A stretch of DNA of 64,000 nucleotides from assembly GCF_023716665.1 (NCBI RefSeq), contig NZ_CP071860.1:992001-1056000 (forward strand). Direction: 5' to 3'. Below, piece after piece: positions 17,758 through 26,952 of this stretch. Position numbers and translations under genes: made by a program. Origin of the DNA: Vibrio sp. SCSIO 43135 (GTDB lineage: Bacteria > Pseudomonadota > Gammaproteobacteria > Enterobacterales > Vibrionaceae). Every line of letters starts with the position of its first letter. The stretch's first letter is position 1. Under the pieces are notes generated by a model. The model saw only the letters and a program-made list of their open reading frames with translations, searched no databases and was not told the origin of the DNA.

Positions 17758-18744
17758 TTAGCCGATGGCAACATGATCAAGCAGTAAATCGACCACCATT
17801 TTCTGGCTAATGCCATCTGCCAATGCATCGTAAGACAGACTAAATCTATGGCCGAGTACATTATGGGCGATAGCTCTCACGTCATCAGGCAATACATGAT
17901 CGCGACCGTGCAACCATGCTTGTGCACGAGCACACTTGTCGAGTGCAATGGAAGCACGAGGACTTGCACCCACATCAATCCATTTTTCTAGGTCAGTGTT
18001 AGGGTAACGTTTTGGCTTACGCGTCGCCATGACCAAGGCAACAATATAGTTTTCAACCATTTCCGAGACATTCACCGTTGCTAGCTCATTGCGAGCTTCT
18101 AAGATGGTGTTTGGGTCAAGAACACTTTGAGTACTCGAGCCTGCTTTACCAGTTTTCTCCGCTAGCTCTTCACCGCGAACCAAACGAATAATGTCTCGCT
18201 CTGCATCATCTTCTGGATAATCGACGGTAACCTTCATAATGAAGCGGTCCATCTGCGCTTCAGGTAGTGGGTAAGTCCCCTCTTGTTCTACAGGGTTTTG
18301 CGTCGCAAGCACCATAAACAAATCAGGCAAGACATGACTTTTCTCGCCCACTGTCACGGTCGATTCCGCCATCGCCTCTAATAATGCAGCTTGTACTTTA
18401 GCAGGAGCACGGTTGATTTCGTCCGCTAGCACAATGTTGTTAAAGATTGGGCCTGGCTGAAACTTTAGCTGCGGCTTGCCATCAATTTCTTGATAGCTTT
18501 CCGTGCCCGTAACGTCAGAAGGAAGAAGGTCTGGGGTAAATTGAACACGTCCGAATTGGCTGTTTAGGCTACTGGCAAGTGATTTTACCGAGCGTGTCTT
18601 TGCGGTTCCCGGTAAGCCTTCTAATAGAACATGTCCATTGGTGAGAAGCCCAATAACTAAGGCACGAACAACATGTTCTTGGCCGATGACGTCACTTTCT
18701 ACACGAGTGATGAGCTCACTCACTTTGCTCTGCAGCTGATTCAT
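17758..18744 (-). CDS. moxR: MoxR-family AAA+ ATPase
   Basis: Walker A GLPGTAKTRSV, Walker B IVLADEINRAPAKVQAALLEAMAE, sensor 1 LATQNPVEQEGTYPLPEAQMDRF and the C-terminal lid (ASPRASIALDKCARAQAWL) give a complete 328 aa MoxR protein. These ATPases act as chaperones for VWA proteins, here those encoded by the five downstream genes. It is the first gene of the operon; an array of GATAAC/GTTATA half-sites lies about 65-90 bases before its start and probably controls the whole operon. Confidence 0.92.
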   Translation of the reverse strand: MNQLQSKVSELITRVESDVIGQEHVVRALVIGLLTNGHVLLEGLPGTAKTRSVKSLASSLNSQFGRVQFTPDLLPSDVTGTESYQEIDGKPQLKFQPGPIFNNIVLADEINRAPAKVQAALLEAMAESTVTVGEKSHVLPDLFMVLATQNPVEQEGTYPLPEAQMDRFIMKVTVDYPEDDAERDIIRLVRGEELAEKTGKAGSSTQSVLDPNTILEARNELATVNVSEMVENYIVALVMATRKPKRYPNTDLEKWIDVGASPRASIALDKCARAQAWLHGRDHVLPDDVRAIAHNVLGHRFSLSYDALADGISQKMVVDLLLDHVAIG

Positions 18745-18808
18745 TGAAACCTCTTAGATCCAATCTAACGCGAATAAAATTGTCAGCTTCAATTTTAAAA
18801 AATTCAGA

Positions 18809-18836
18809 GATAACTATTGGTTATAGTGATTATGGG
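18809..18836. promoter_or_regulatory. Half-site array GATAAC-N5-GTTATA-N5-TAT
   Basis: Upstream of moxR the sequence reads GATAAC TATTG GTTATA GTGAT TATGGG: three hexamers 11 bp apart in alternating direction. The same arrangement precedes the arylsulfatase gene (19868-19895), with 12 of 13 bases shared in the right part after reverse complementing. The binding factor is unknown. Confidence 0.5.
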
Positions 18837-18971
18837 AATCGGTAGTCTGCGCTGAAACTCGAGTAGTGATAGGCCCCTCATTGTAGGCACTTCGTCGTGG
18901 TAGTACTTATTAATCTGCGCCTGTAGCTTCTATAGTTAATTCATGACATTCACTTTCCATGTATTTTGGGT

Positions 18972-19724
18972 ATGCAAGCTAAGTCGTTATTTTTCCTGCT
19001 AGTTATGTTGTCATTTAATGCGATGTCACAAGACATTAAAAACGTTTCGCTGGTATGTGCGGAGTGGCCAGATTACACCAACAGCGACGGTACTGGGGTG
19101 TATTGGGATATTGTCAGGGAAGTCTATGAACCGTTAGGGATTCAGCTTACGCTGAGAACAGTTCCATGGAAGCGAGCGCAACATATGGTCAAAGCCAAGA
19201 CCGCTGATGCGTACGTCGGTGATTACTATGACTTTGTGAAACATAAAATCGACTATATCTACCCTAAAGAACACCTCAGCATTGAAGAGCATGTCAGTAT
19301 CATATTCAAAAGCGGATTGAAAAAGGAATGGGACACTTTAGGCATCGAGATGTTAAGTGGCAAAACCGTTGCTTGGGTAAGAGGTTATAGTTATGACACC
19401 AACTTTCTAAGCGATATCAGTTTAAAACCGCTAGAGACCAACGATTACTCTCAAGCGCTTAAACTACTCGAGCACAACAGAGTCGATGCCGTGTTGGACT
19501 ACCAATCTAATTTTAAAAAATCTTTTGCCTACAATAATCCGGATTATTCGATTGAACCCGCTAAGCAAGGTGAGAAACTGTTCGTTGTATTCTCCAACTC
19601 GGAAAAGTCTGTGTCATTGGCTAAGATGTTTGATGACCGTATCAAGCTGCTAAGGGAGCAAGGCAAAATTTCTAAAATATACGCTCATTACGGTTTGGAG
19701 CCACCGCTCGAGTTTTCGAACTAG
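18972..19724 (+). CDS. Periplasmic solute-binding protein, SBP_bac_3 family
   Basis: The signal peptide (SLFFLLVMLSFNAMSQ) is followed by VSLVCAEWPDYTNSDGTGVYWDIVREVYEPLGIQL, VPWKRAQHMVKAKTADAYVGDY and KTVAWVRGYSYD, the pattern of amino-acid-type binding proteins of the kind found as lone genes in Vibrio. No transporter genes are adjacent, so it may serve an orphan sensing role or share a permease coded elsewhere. The start is uncertain: TTG 18966 and ATG 18972 are both near, with no strong ribosome site. Confidence 0.75.
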   Translation: MQAKSLFFLLVMLSFNAMSQDIKNVSLVCAEWPDYTNSDGTGVYWDIVREVYEPLGIQLTLRTVPWKRAQHMVKAKTADAYVGDYYDFVKHKIDYIYPKEHLSIEEHVSIIFKSGLKKEWDTLGIEMLSGKTVAWVRGYSYDTNFLSDISLKPLETNDYSQALKLLEHNRVDAVLDYQSNFKKSFAYNNPDYSIEPAKQGEKLFVVFSNSEKSVSLAKMFDDRIKLLREQGKISKIYAHYGLEPPLEFSN

Positions 19725-19867
19725 CACTCCCCCAGCAATTCACCTCCACATCGCTCAAACCGCCTACGACAAATGTCCCGAGTATGACCCAGTTAACACT
19801 AACCTTTAGCACTCTTACGACCAGAAGAACCTTAATACCACATAAATTCAACCACTTACATTTTAGA

Positions 19868-19895
19868 TATAACAAATAGTTATAGTCACTATAAA
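19868..19895. promoter_or_regulatory. Half-site array TATAAC-N5-GTTATA-N5-TATAAA
   Basis: TATAAC AAATA GTTATA GTCAC TATAAA lies about 100 bases before the arylsulfatase start. The inner TTATAGT-C-ACTATAA (19880-19894) is a perfect 15 bp palindrome. Layout and bases match the moxR upstream array and, in part, the palindrome at 3958-3974. Confidence 0.5.
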
Positions 19896-19992
19896 GCGAC
19901 AGTTACCGCCTAAGGGATTAATTTAGCAGCCAGCAAAACCTTACTTTTCGAAAGGTTTGTCTTTCCAACCACAAAAACACATTGGAGTCCCT

Positions 19993-21558
19993 ATGGCTAC
20001 CCAAATAAACAAAGTGGCAGTCGGTGTTGGTTTACTAGCAGCCTCTGGTGCGGCTGCAGCAGCTGACCAACCTAACATTCTCGCAATCTGGGGCGATGAT
20101 ATTGGTATCTACAATATCAGCGCATACAACAACGGCATGATGGGTTACCAAACCCCAAACATCGACCGTATTGCAAATGAAGGCGCACTATTTACCGATC
20201 ACTACGGCCAACAATCCTGTACCGCTGGTCGTGCAGCATTCCTAACAGGCCAAGAACCATTCCGTACTGGCTTGCTTACCATTGGTATGCCAGGTTCTGA
20301 CCACGGTATTCCTGATTGGGCTCCAACTATCGCCGATCTTCTTAAAGAACAAGGCTACATGACAGCTCAGTTCGGTAAGAACCACATGGGTGACCAAGAC
20401 AAGCACTTACCAACTAACCATGGCTTCGATGAGTTCTTCGGTAACCTATACCACCTAAACGCGGAAGAAGAGCCAGAGACATACTACTACCCGAAAGATC
20501 CAGAGTTCCGTAAGAACTATGGCCCACGCGGTGTAATCAAGTCGACAGCCGATGGTAAGATTGAAGACACCGGCCCAATGACTCGTAAACGTATGGAACA
20601 CGCAGATGAAGAGTTCCTAGAAGAGTCACTAGCCTTTATGGAAAAAGCGGTCAAAGCTGACAAGCCTTTCTTCATCTGGCACAACACTACTCGCATGCAC
20701 GTTTGGACACGCCTACAAGAAAAATACCAAGGTAAATCTGGTATCAGCATCTACGCAGACGGCATGTTAGAGCACGACGACCACGTTGGTGTTCTACTAG
20801 ACAAACTAGACGAGCTTGGCATCGCTGATAACACCATTGTTATCTACTCTACCGATAACGGCGCAGAGACAGTATCTTGGCCTGATGGCGGTGCAACACC
20901 ATTCCACGGTGAGAAAGGTACTACCTTTGAAGGTGGTATGCGTGTACCTCAGCTTGTTCGCTGGCCTGGCGTAATTGAACCAGGTACAAAGATCAACGAC
21001 ATCATGGCGCACCAAGACTGGATCCCAACCCTACTTGCTGCAGCAGGCGACGACAAAGTGGTTGAGAAGCTAGCATCAGACAAAGGTGCTCGTTACAACG
21101 GCAAGAACTGGCGCGTACACTTAGATGGCTACAACTTCCTACCTTACTTCGAAGGTAAAGAAGAACAAGGCCCTCGTGATTCACTACTGTACTTCTCTGC
21201 TAACGCTGAGCTAAACGCAGTACGTTGGAACGACTTCAAGATTTCGTTTGCTCTACTTGAAGGTAACATTACCGACGCCGTTCGCTTCCAAACTAACTGG
21301 CCACAAGTTGTTCACCTACGTGCCGACCCGTTTGAAAAAGCACCGCACGAATCTGGTATGTACCTACGCTGGATGGCAGACAACATGTGGTTATTCGTAC
21401 CTGTGGGTAACAAAGTTCAGGAGTTCCTAGCGACGCTACCGGACTACCCAATGCAGAACAGCCAAGTGCTTAACCCGGGTAACTTCAACCAGAATACTTA
21501 CATGCTTCAAGGTAAACTTAAGCAACTTGAACAAGTGAGCCAACAGGTTCTTAAATAA
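19993..21558 (+). CDS. Arylsulfatase, Cys-type formylglycine motif CTAGR
   Basis: The start at 19993 has GGAGT before it and yields a signal peptide rich in Ala (VGVGLLAASGAAAAA). The metal-binding Asp pair is in ILAIWGDDIGIYN, the modified Cys76 in SCTAGRAAFLTGQ, and further ligands in GKNHMGD and IVIYSTDNGAE. The motif is C-T-A-G-R, with Ala in place of the usual Pro, a form accepted by the radical SAM maturases such as the one at 2542-3897. The codon usage is strongly biased to preferred codons, suggesting high expression. It hydrolyses sulfate esters in the periplasm; substrate unknown. A strong terminator follows. Confidence 0.92.
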   Translation: MATQINKVAVGVGLLAASGAAAAADQPNILAIWGDDIGIYNISAYNNGMMGYQTPNIDRIANEGALFTDHYGQQSCTAGRAAFLTGQEPFRTGLLTIGMPGSDHGIPDWAPTIADLLKEQGYMTAQFGKNHMGDQDKHLPTNHGFDEFFGNLYHLNAEEEPETYYYPKDPEFRKNYGPRGVIKSTADGKIEDTGPMTRKRMEHADEEFLEESLAFMEKAVKADKPFFIWHNTTRMHVWTRLQEKYQGKSGISIYADGMLEHDDHVGVLLDKLDELGIADNTIVIYSTDNGAETVSWPDGGATPFHGEKGTTFEGGMRVPQLVRWPGVIEPGTKINDIMAHQDWIPTLLAAAGDDKVVEKLASDKGARYNGKNWRVHLDGYNFLPYFEGKEEQGPRDSLLYFSANAELNAVRWNDFKISFALLEGNITDAVRFQTNWPQVVHLRADPFEKAPHESGMYLRWMADNMWLFVPVGNKVQEFLATLPDYPMQNSQVLNPGNFNQNTYMLQGKLKQLEQVSQQVLK

Positions 21559-21579
21559 ACGTCACTCTTGTTCCACTTT

Positions 21580-21606
21580 GGCCGCTTCTCTGTAGCGGCC
21601 TTTTTT
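21580..21606 (+). terminator. Rho-independent terminator after arylsulfatase
   Basis: GGCCGCT / AGCGGCC stem with a 7 base loop followed by six T. Confidence 0.92.
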
Positions 21607-21724
21607 GTATGCGCTTCATTCAGCTATTTCCCTCCCAAATTCATGTAAATTATCAATATCACTGTTTGGTATTTGCCTGACGTTCTGCTTTAATTACAAA
21701 AAATTCTCTTTGAACGTTAACTTT

Positions 21725-24079
21725 ATGAATTTACGTAACCTTTTCGTCATTGGTTTAGTCACGATTTTTGCCGGCTGTGCAACCTACGCGGGTTTGAATT
21801 ATGACGAACTATTTGGCGAGCCAGAAGTACAGCAACGTCAAGCACCCATAGATTCCGCTCAGGCTGATTTCTTTATGGATGAAGTCAAACCGATCATCGA
21901 TAACCGCTGCGTGGTCTGCCATGCCTGTTACGATGCCCCTTGCCAATTGAAAATGTCTTCTGTTGAAGGGATTGATCGTGGAGCAAACCCAGAACTCGTC
22001 TACCAAGGAACTCGTCTAACCGCAGCGAACCCTACCCGACTGTTTGAAGATGCGGAAACCACAGAGCAGTGGCGTGAGCTGGGCTTCCACCCAATTCTTA
22101 ACGAGCGTATTCAAACACCTACTGCAAACATGGAAGCCGGCCTTGTCGCTCGTATGCTGATGCAAAAAGAGAATCACCCACTTCCACAGCAAGACCAGTT
22201 GGAAGGCTTTGATTTCTCTATAGACCGCCAACAAGAATGTCCGACTATCGAAACCTATGCTCAATACGAACAGGACTACCCGACATGGGGAATGCCTTTC
22301 GGTATGCCTAACCTAGAGAAAGGCGAATACAACACGCTCATGACGTGGTTGCGAAATGGCGGCATCATGAATGAACACGTTCCACTGACTGCGGAGCAAG
22401 AAAAACTGGTCGCACAATATGAGCAAGTGTTAAACAAGAGTTCACGCAAGAATCAGTTGGCTGCACGCTATATCTACGAGCACCTGTTCCTTTCTCACCT
22501 CTACTTCTCAGACTTAAACGAACAGCCTCGCTTCTTCACCTTGGTTCGTTCAAAAACACCACCAGGCCAACCGGTAGAGCGTATAAGCACACGCCGTCCA
22601 TACGACGAGCCGGGCGTAAATCGTGTCTACTACCGTTTAGTCCCAGAACAAGGCACCATCGTTGATAAAACTCACATGCCCTACGCTCTGAACGAAGAGC
22701 GGATGCTCAAGTGGAAAGAGTGGTTTATTGATGCAGATTACACCGTAGAACGCCTGCCGAGCTATGACGTAAAAGTGGCGGCAAACCCAATGACAGCGTT
22801 CATCGACCTACCCGTTAAAGCGCGCTTTAGCTTTATGTTAGACAATGCCCAAAACACCATTATGGCATTCATTAAAGGCCCTGTGTGTCGTGGTCAGTTA
22901 GCTCTGAACGTTATTAACGACCGATTCTGGGTATTCTTTGTCGACCCTGAAAAATCGGATATCCCAGAGATCAATGAGTTTTACCGCAGCCAAGCGGACA
23001 ACCTTAAACTACCAGGTGAACTCGAAAGCAATACAGTGCCAGTTTCAAACTGGGTAAAATACTCACGTCAACAGGCGCGTTTCCTCGAAGCGAAAGCGGA
23101 ATTCACTAACAATTGGTTTAAGAACGGTGAACACCTCACAACTGATGTAATTTGGACAGGCAACGGGACTAACCCTAACGCTGCCCTTACGGTTTTCCGC
23201 CATTTCGACAGTGCATCGGTTGTGCAAGGCCTAGTAGGCCAACCACCTAAAACAGCTTGGATTTTGGATTACGCATTGCTAGAGCGAATTCACTACTTAT
23301 TAGTGGCAGGATTCGATGTGTATGGCAACTTTGGCCACCAGCTGATTACCCGCATGTTCATGGACTTCTTACGTTTAGAAGGTGAAAGCAACTTTATCTC
23401 ATTGCTACCAAAAGACATGCGTCATGAGGAACACTCTAGCTGGTATAAAGACCAAAGCCCTCAGTTTAGTAAATTCCTGCAACGTAACGTTAAGCCGTTT
23501 GATCAACCCTCTAATGTGCCGTATCAAACCGACGACCCGAAAGCAGAACTGTACGATATTCTTAGAACTCAGCTAAGCCCTGTTCTTTCTAATCGATATG
23601 CGATTGAACAGACTGGATTTAGCGACAAGAACGAGGCAGCACTGCAAACCATCGACAACATCAAAGGTGCAGGGTTAGTTTATGTTCCTCAAATCTTGAT
23701 GCTCATGATTGAGTCGAACAGTGGTGAAGACCAACTCTTTACCCTGCTGCATAACAACGCTCACACTAATATTTCTAGCTTGTTTGATGAAGACAGCAAT
23801 CGCGATATTGCCAACGATGATCTCACGCTTGTTCGCGGTGTAATCGGCAGTTACCCAGCCGCGTATCTGAACTTAAAGGAAGATGAAATTCCGGAATTAG
23901 TGAAGACACTGCAAACACTCGAGTCAGAAGAAGACTACGTGAAACTGTTAGACCGTTTCGCTATTCGCCGAAGCTCGCCTGAGTTCTGGCCGTTCAGCGA
24001 CCGTGTTCATGCTTGGTATCAGAAAGATCAACCTATCGAGTTCGGTTTGCTGGACTATAACCGCTTCGAAAACAGATAG
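21725..24079 (+). CDS. cti: Fatty acid cis/trans isomerase (Cti), lipoprotein-like
   Basis: The start at 21725 gives a signal ending FAGC; the in-frame extension upstream runs through the preceding terminator and is not used. The cytochrome c type haem motif is C62-V-V-C65-H66, followed by ACYDAPC, as in Pseudomonas Cti. Other family stretches include GMPNLEKGEYNTLMTWLRNGG, KGPVCRGQLALNVINDRFWVFF, RIHYLLVAGFDVYGNFGHQLITRMFMDFLR. Cti converts cis to trans unsaturated fatty acids in membrane phospholipids in the periplasm under solvent or heat stress. The 784 aa length is normal. No strong ribosome site is visible. Confidence 0.93.
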   Translation: MNLRNLFVIGLVTIFAGCATYAGLNYDELFGEPEVQQRQAPIDSAQADFFMDEVKPIIDNRCVVCHACYDAPCQLKMSSVEGIDRGANPELVYQGTRLTAANPTRLFEDAETTEQWRELGFHPILNERIQTPTANMEAGLVARMLMQKENHPLPQQDQLEGFDFSIDRQQECPTIETYAQYEQDYPTWGMPFGMPNLEKGEYNTLMTWLRNGGIMNEHVPLTAEQEKLVAQYEQVLNKSSRKNQLAARYIYEHLFLSHLYFSDLNEQPRFFTLVRSKTPPGQPVERISTRRPYDEPGVNRVYYRLVPEQGTIVDKTHMPYALNEERMLKWKEWFIDADYTVERLPSYDVKVAANPMTAFIDLPVKARFSFMLDNAQNTIMAFIKGPVCRGQLALNVINDRFWVFFVDPEKSDIPEINEFYRSQADNLKLPGELESNTVPVSNWVKYSRQQARFLEAKAEFTNNWFKNGEHLTTDVIWTGNGTNPNAALTVFRHFDSASVVQGLVGQPPKTAWILDYALLERIHYLLVAGFDVYGNFGHQLITRMFMDFLRLEGESNFISLLPKDMRHEEHSSWYKDQSPQFSKFLQRNVKPFDQPSNVPYQTDDPKAELYDILRTQLSPVLSNRYAIEQTGFSDKNEAALQTIDNIKGAGLVYVPQILMLMIESNSGEDQLFTLLHNNAHTNISSLFDEDSNRDIANDDLTLVRGVIGSYPAAYLNLKEDEIPELVKTLQTLESEEDYVKLLDRFAIRRSSPEFWPFSDRVHAWYQKDQPIEFGLLDYNRFENR

Positions 24080-24130
24080 TGATTGGAGCGGAAACGCCAT
24101 TGTTTTCGCTTGGATATTAGAAACAAAACC

Positions 24131-24166
24131 AAAAGCCTCACTGCTTTTATGTAGTGAGGCTTTTTT
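24131..24166 (+). terminator. Rho-independent terminator after cti
   Basis: AAAAGCCTCACT and AGTGAGGCTTTT form a 12 bp stem with a 10 base loop, with the T run continuing after it. Confidence 0.92.
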
Positions 24167-24337
24167 ATGTCCAACGTAGCTGATCCACTTTTGAACAAAT
24201 AAGAAACCAGCAGCATAACAATACCTTAATAGGCCACTTTACAACTCTCCAATTAAAGTCCCCCTACTCCAAACGCAGCGCTTTAAGCTCAAAAACCGCT
24301 GCTATACTAGAAAAAAGCCAGCGTATTAACCGAGCCA

Positions 24338-26806
24338 ATGAAGACTCAAATAATTCTGTTTCTTTGTTTATCGTTACCATTGCAGGTTTTGGCTACAGAA
24401 ATTGCACTGTTTGTACCACGAAGTGAAACTGCGGCTTGGCAATCACAAATACAATTTGCACAAGCGGCTGCTGAAGATCTCGGTATTGAGTTGCGAGTCT
24501 ATGACGCCAATAACCAATCTCAGGCCATGTTAAAGCAGGTCGAACAGGCGTGCGAACAAGGTATTGATGGCATATTGTTCATGAATTATGAGCAGGTTGG
24601 CGAACAGATCCTCTCTATTGCTGAGCGCTACAAAGTCCCAAGCATCCTCTACAATACCGGATTTGTTTCCGATGACTTCCTTCCTCGCACCAAATATCAA
24701 TATTGGATCGGCAGTATCACGCCTAATGACCAAAAGGCCGGTTCTCTGCTTGCAGAGCAGTTGCTAATTAAAGCTAAAGCGCAAAAACTTGAATCCATTA
24801 ACATGCTGGTCATCAACGGGAACATGCAAGAAGTGTCGGCTCAGCAGCGAAATTATGGGCTCTACCAATATGTGATCCACCAGCCGCACATTTCAGTGGT
24901 AGGCGAAGTCGACTCTGGCCCGAACTGGAGCCGAGAAGAAGCAAAGTCACACTTTTTAGAGCAGTTCCAACTTAACCCAAAGATCAATATGGTCTGGGCA
25001 GCCTCAGATTCATTAGCACTTGGGGCGCTTGAAGCAATGAAAGAGCTTTCGATACCAGAGAGTTCAATCATACTTGGCGGTATAGACTGGTTACCAGAGG
25101 CGCTAGAGGTTGTGAAGAGTGACGTTCCGTATGTTTCTGTCGGGGGCCACTTCACTGAAGCCGCGTGGGGGCTGGTTTTACTCGAAGACTATTTAAAAGG
25201 TAATGACTTCGCGGCGGAGTCTACCCAATTTAGCTCATCCATGTATGCCATTAATAATCAAAGTATTGGCATGTTCCAAAGCTTTATAGGTGACAACTGG
25301 CAACGCATCGATTTTCGGGCGCTTTCTAAAGCTAACGAAAGTGGCAAACTTTACCACTTCAGCATCACCTACCTACTCGATACTTATTATCAAAACAGTA
25401 ATATCCTCAAACTCACCGACAGAGAAGTCGCATGGCTCAAACAGCACCCTTACCTTCGACTTGCGATTGATAACGACTGGCCACCTTTTGAATACGTTGA
25501 TGAAGACATGATATATCAAGGCATGGCGGCCGATTACATCAAAATCATAGCCAAACGACTGGGAATAGAACTGCTGCCAAGTATCGACATGAGTTGGTCG
25601 GAAGTGGTTGAAGCATCGAAACGAAGAGAGCTCGATATTTACCCCGCTTTGGCGATTACACCGAACCGTAAAGAATACCTCAACTTCACGCGGCCATACC
25701 TTAGCTTTCCGATGTTAATCATCACTAATCAACAGCGCCACTACATCGCCGATCTCAACTCACTCAATGGTAAAGAAGTTGCCGTGGTCAAAGGGTATGC
25801 CTCAAACGAACTGCTACGAGAAAATCACCCCGAAATCATCCTCTATGAAGCACGTAACGTTGCCGATGCACTCGAGGCGGTGTCTACTGGCCGAGTTGCC
25901 GCTTACGTCGGTAACATCGCAACCGCCAACTATGTGATGACACGTGAGGGCTACACCAACCTGAAAGTTGCAGGAGCCACCCCGTATCGCTTTGACCTCA
26001 GCATGGCGGCACGAAATGATTGGCCGATACTCCATAGCATTCTTCAAAAGGCATTGGATTCACTTTCAGAAGAGGAAAAAAAAGCCATTTATTCACGCTG
26101 GATAACGGTTCGATATGAGCACGGCGTCGACTATAACTTAGTATGGAAAATTGTATTGGCCGCCCTACTGGTGCTGGCACTCCTGAGCTATTGGACGCAT
26201 AAACTATCTAACCTTAACCTCAAGCTCAACAACGAAGTCACTGAACGCAAGCAGATTGAGCAGCAACTTCGCCATGAAAAGAGCAAAATTGAAAAGCTCT
26301 CAATTACCGATCCTTTAACAGGGCTTTTTAACCGACGCCATTACAATCAAATACTGCCCGATGAAATCAGGCGTGCTCAACGGGCGGAAGAGTGGCTCAG
26401 TTTCGTCATTCTAGATGTGGATTACTTCAAACAATACAACGACAACTACGGCCACCATAACGGCGATAGTCAGCTTATTTCTATTGCGAATACTCTCAAA
26501 ACCCATTGTCATAGAGCCTCTGATTTCAGCTTCCGTTTAGGTGGGGAAGAGTTCGGACTTATTTTCTCAGGTTTATCACCATCGCAAGCTGAAAAGTTTG
26601 TTGAGCAGATCAGAAAGGCAATTGAAGATTTACAACTGGAGCATAAGTACAGCAAGGCCTCTACTGTGCTCACAGCCTCTTTCGGTCTAGTCACCACCAA
26701 TATGCGCGCTTACTCTATGGAACAACTCTATGAAGCCGCCGATGACGCGTTATACAGCGCAAAAGAAAATGGGCGGAATCAAGTCGTGTCCAAAGTAATG
26801 GAATAG
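24338..26806 (+). CDS. Diguanylate cyclase with two different periplasmic binding domains
   Basis: Signal peptide, then residues about 20-320 as a sugar-binding-type periplasmic domain (EIALFVPRSETAAWQSQIQFAQAAAEDLGI, WAASDSLALGALEAM), residues about 370-600 as an SBP_bac_3 domain (HPYLRLAIDNDWPPFEYVDE...YQGMAADYIKIIAKRLGI), a membrane helix (VWKIVLAALLVLALLSYWT), a short coiled coil and a GGDEF domain. The active site GGEEF is at residues 735-739, with an intact inhibitory RxxD site (RASD) five residues before it. It therefore should make cyclic di-GMP in response to one or two periplasmic ligands. Length of 822 aa reflects the double sensor. Confidence 0.9.
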   Translation: MKTQIILFLCLSLPLQVLATEIALFVPRSETAAWQSQIQFAQAAAEDLGIELRVYDANNQSQAMLKQVEQACEQGIDGILFMNYEQVGEQILSIAERYKVPSILYNTGFVSDDFLPRTKYQYWIGSITPNDQKAGSLLAEQLLIKAKAQKLESINMLVINGNMQEVSAQQRNYGLYQYVIHQPHISVVGEVDSGPNWSREEAKSHFLEQFQLNPKINMVWAASDSLALGALEAMKELSIPESSIILGGIDWLPEALEVVKSDVPYVSVGGHFTEAAWGLVLLEDYLKGNDFAAESTQFSSSMYAINNQSIGMFQSFIGDNWQRIDFRALSKANESGKLYHFSITYLLDTYYQNSNILKLTDREVAWLKQHPYLRLAIDNDWPPFEYVDEDMIYQGMAADYIKIIAKRLGIELLPSIDMSWSEVVEASKRRELDIYPALAITPNRKEYLNFTRPYLSFPMLIITNQQRHYIADLNSLNGKEVAVVKGYASNELLRENHPEIILYEARNVADALEAVSTGRVAAYVGNIATANYVMTREGYTNLKVAGATPYRFDLSMAARNDWPILHSILQKALDSLSEEEKKAIYSRWITVRYEHGVDYNLVWKIVLAALLVLALLSYWTHKLSNLNLKLNNEVTERKQIEQQLRHEKSKIEKLSITDPLTGLFNRRHYNQILPDEIRRAQRAEEWLSFVILDVDYFKQYNDNYGHHNGDSQLISIANTLKTHCHRASDFSFRLGGEEFGLIFSGLSPSQAEKFVEQIRKAIEDLQLEHKYSKASTVLTASFGLVTTNMRAYSMEQLYEAADDALYSAKENGRNQVVSKVME

Positions 26807-26952
26807 CTTTCTATGCCGCACTAGGGATATTACTTCCTTGAGCAACTTTCTTCTCACTATTAACAACGCTACTGCACCTATTACGAATCCAACTTGGTTA
26901 ACGAGCATTTGTACCATTTAATGTTTACAGATTGTTAACAAATGGAGCAGTA

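Noticed and set aside
21605..21724. Longer N-terminus for Cti
   Set aside because: It would begin inside the preceding terminator and hide the lipoprotein signal at 21725.
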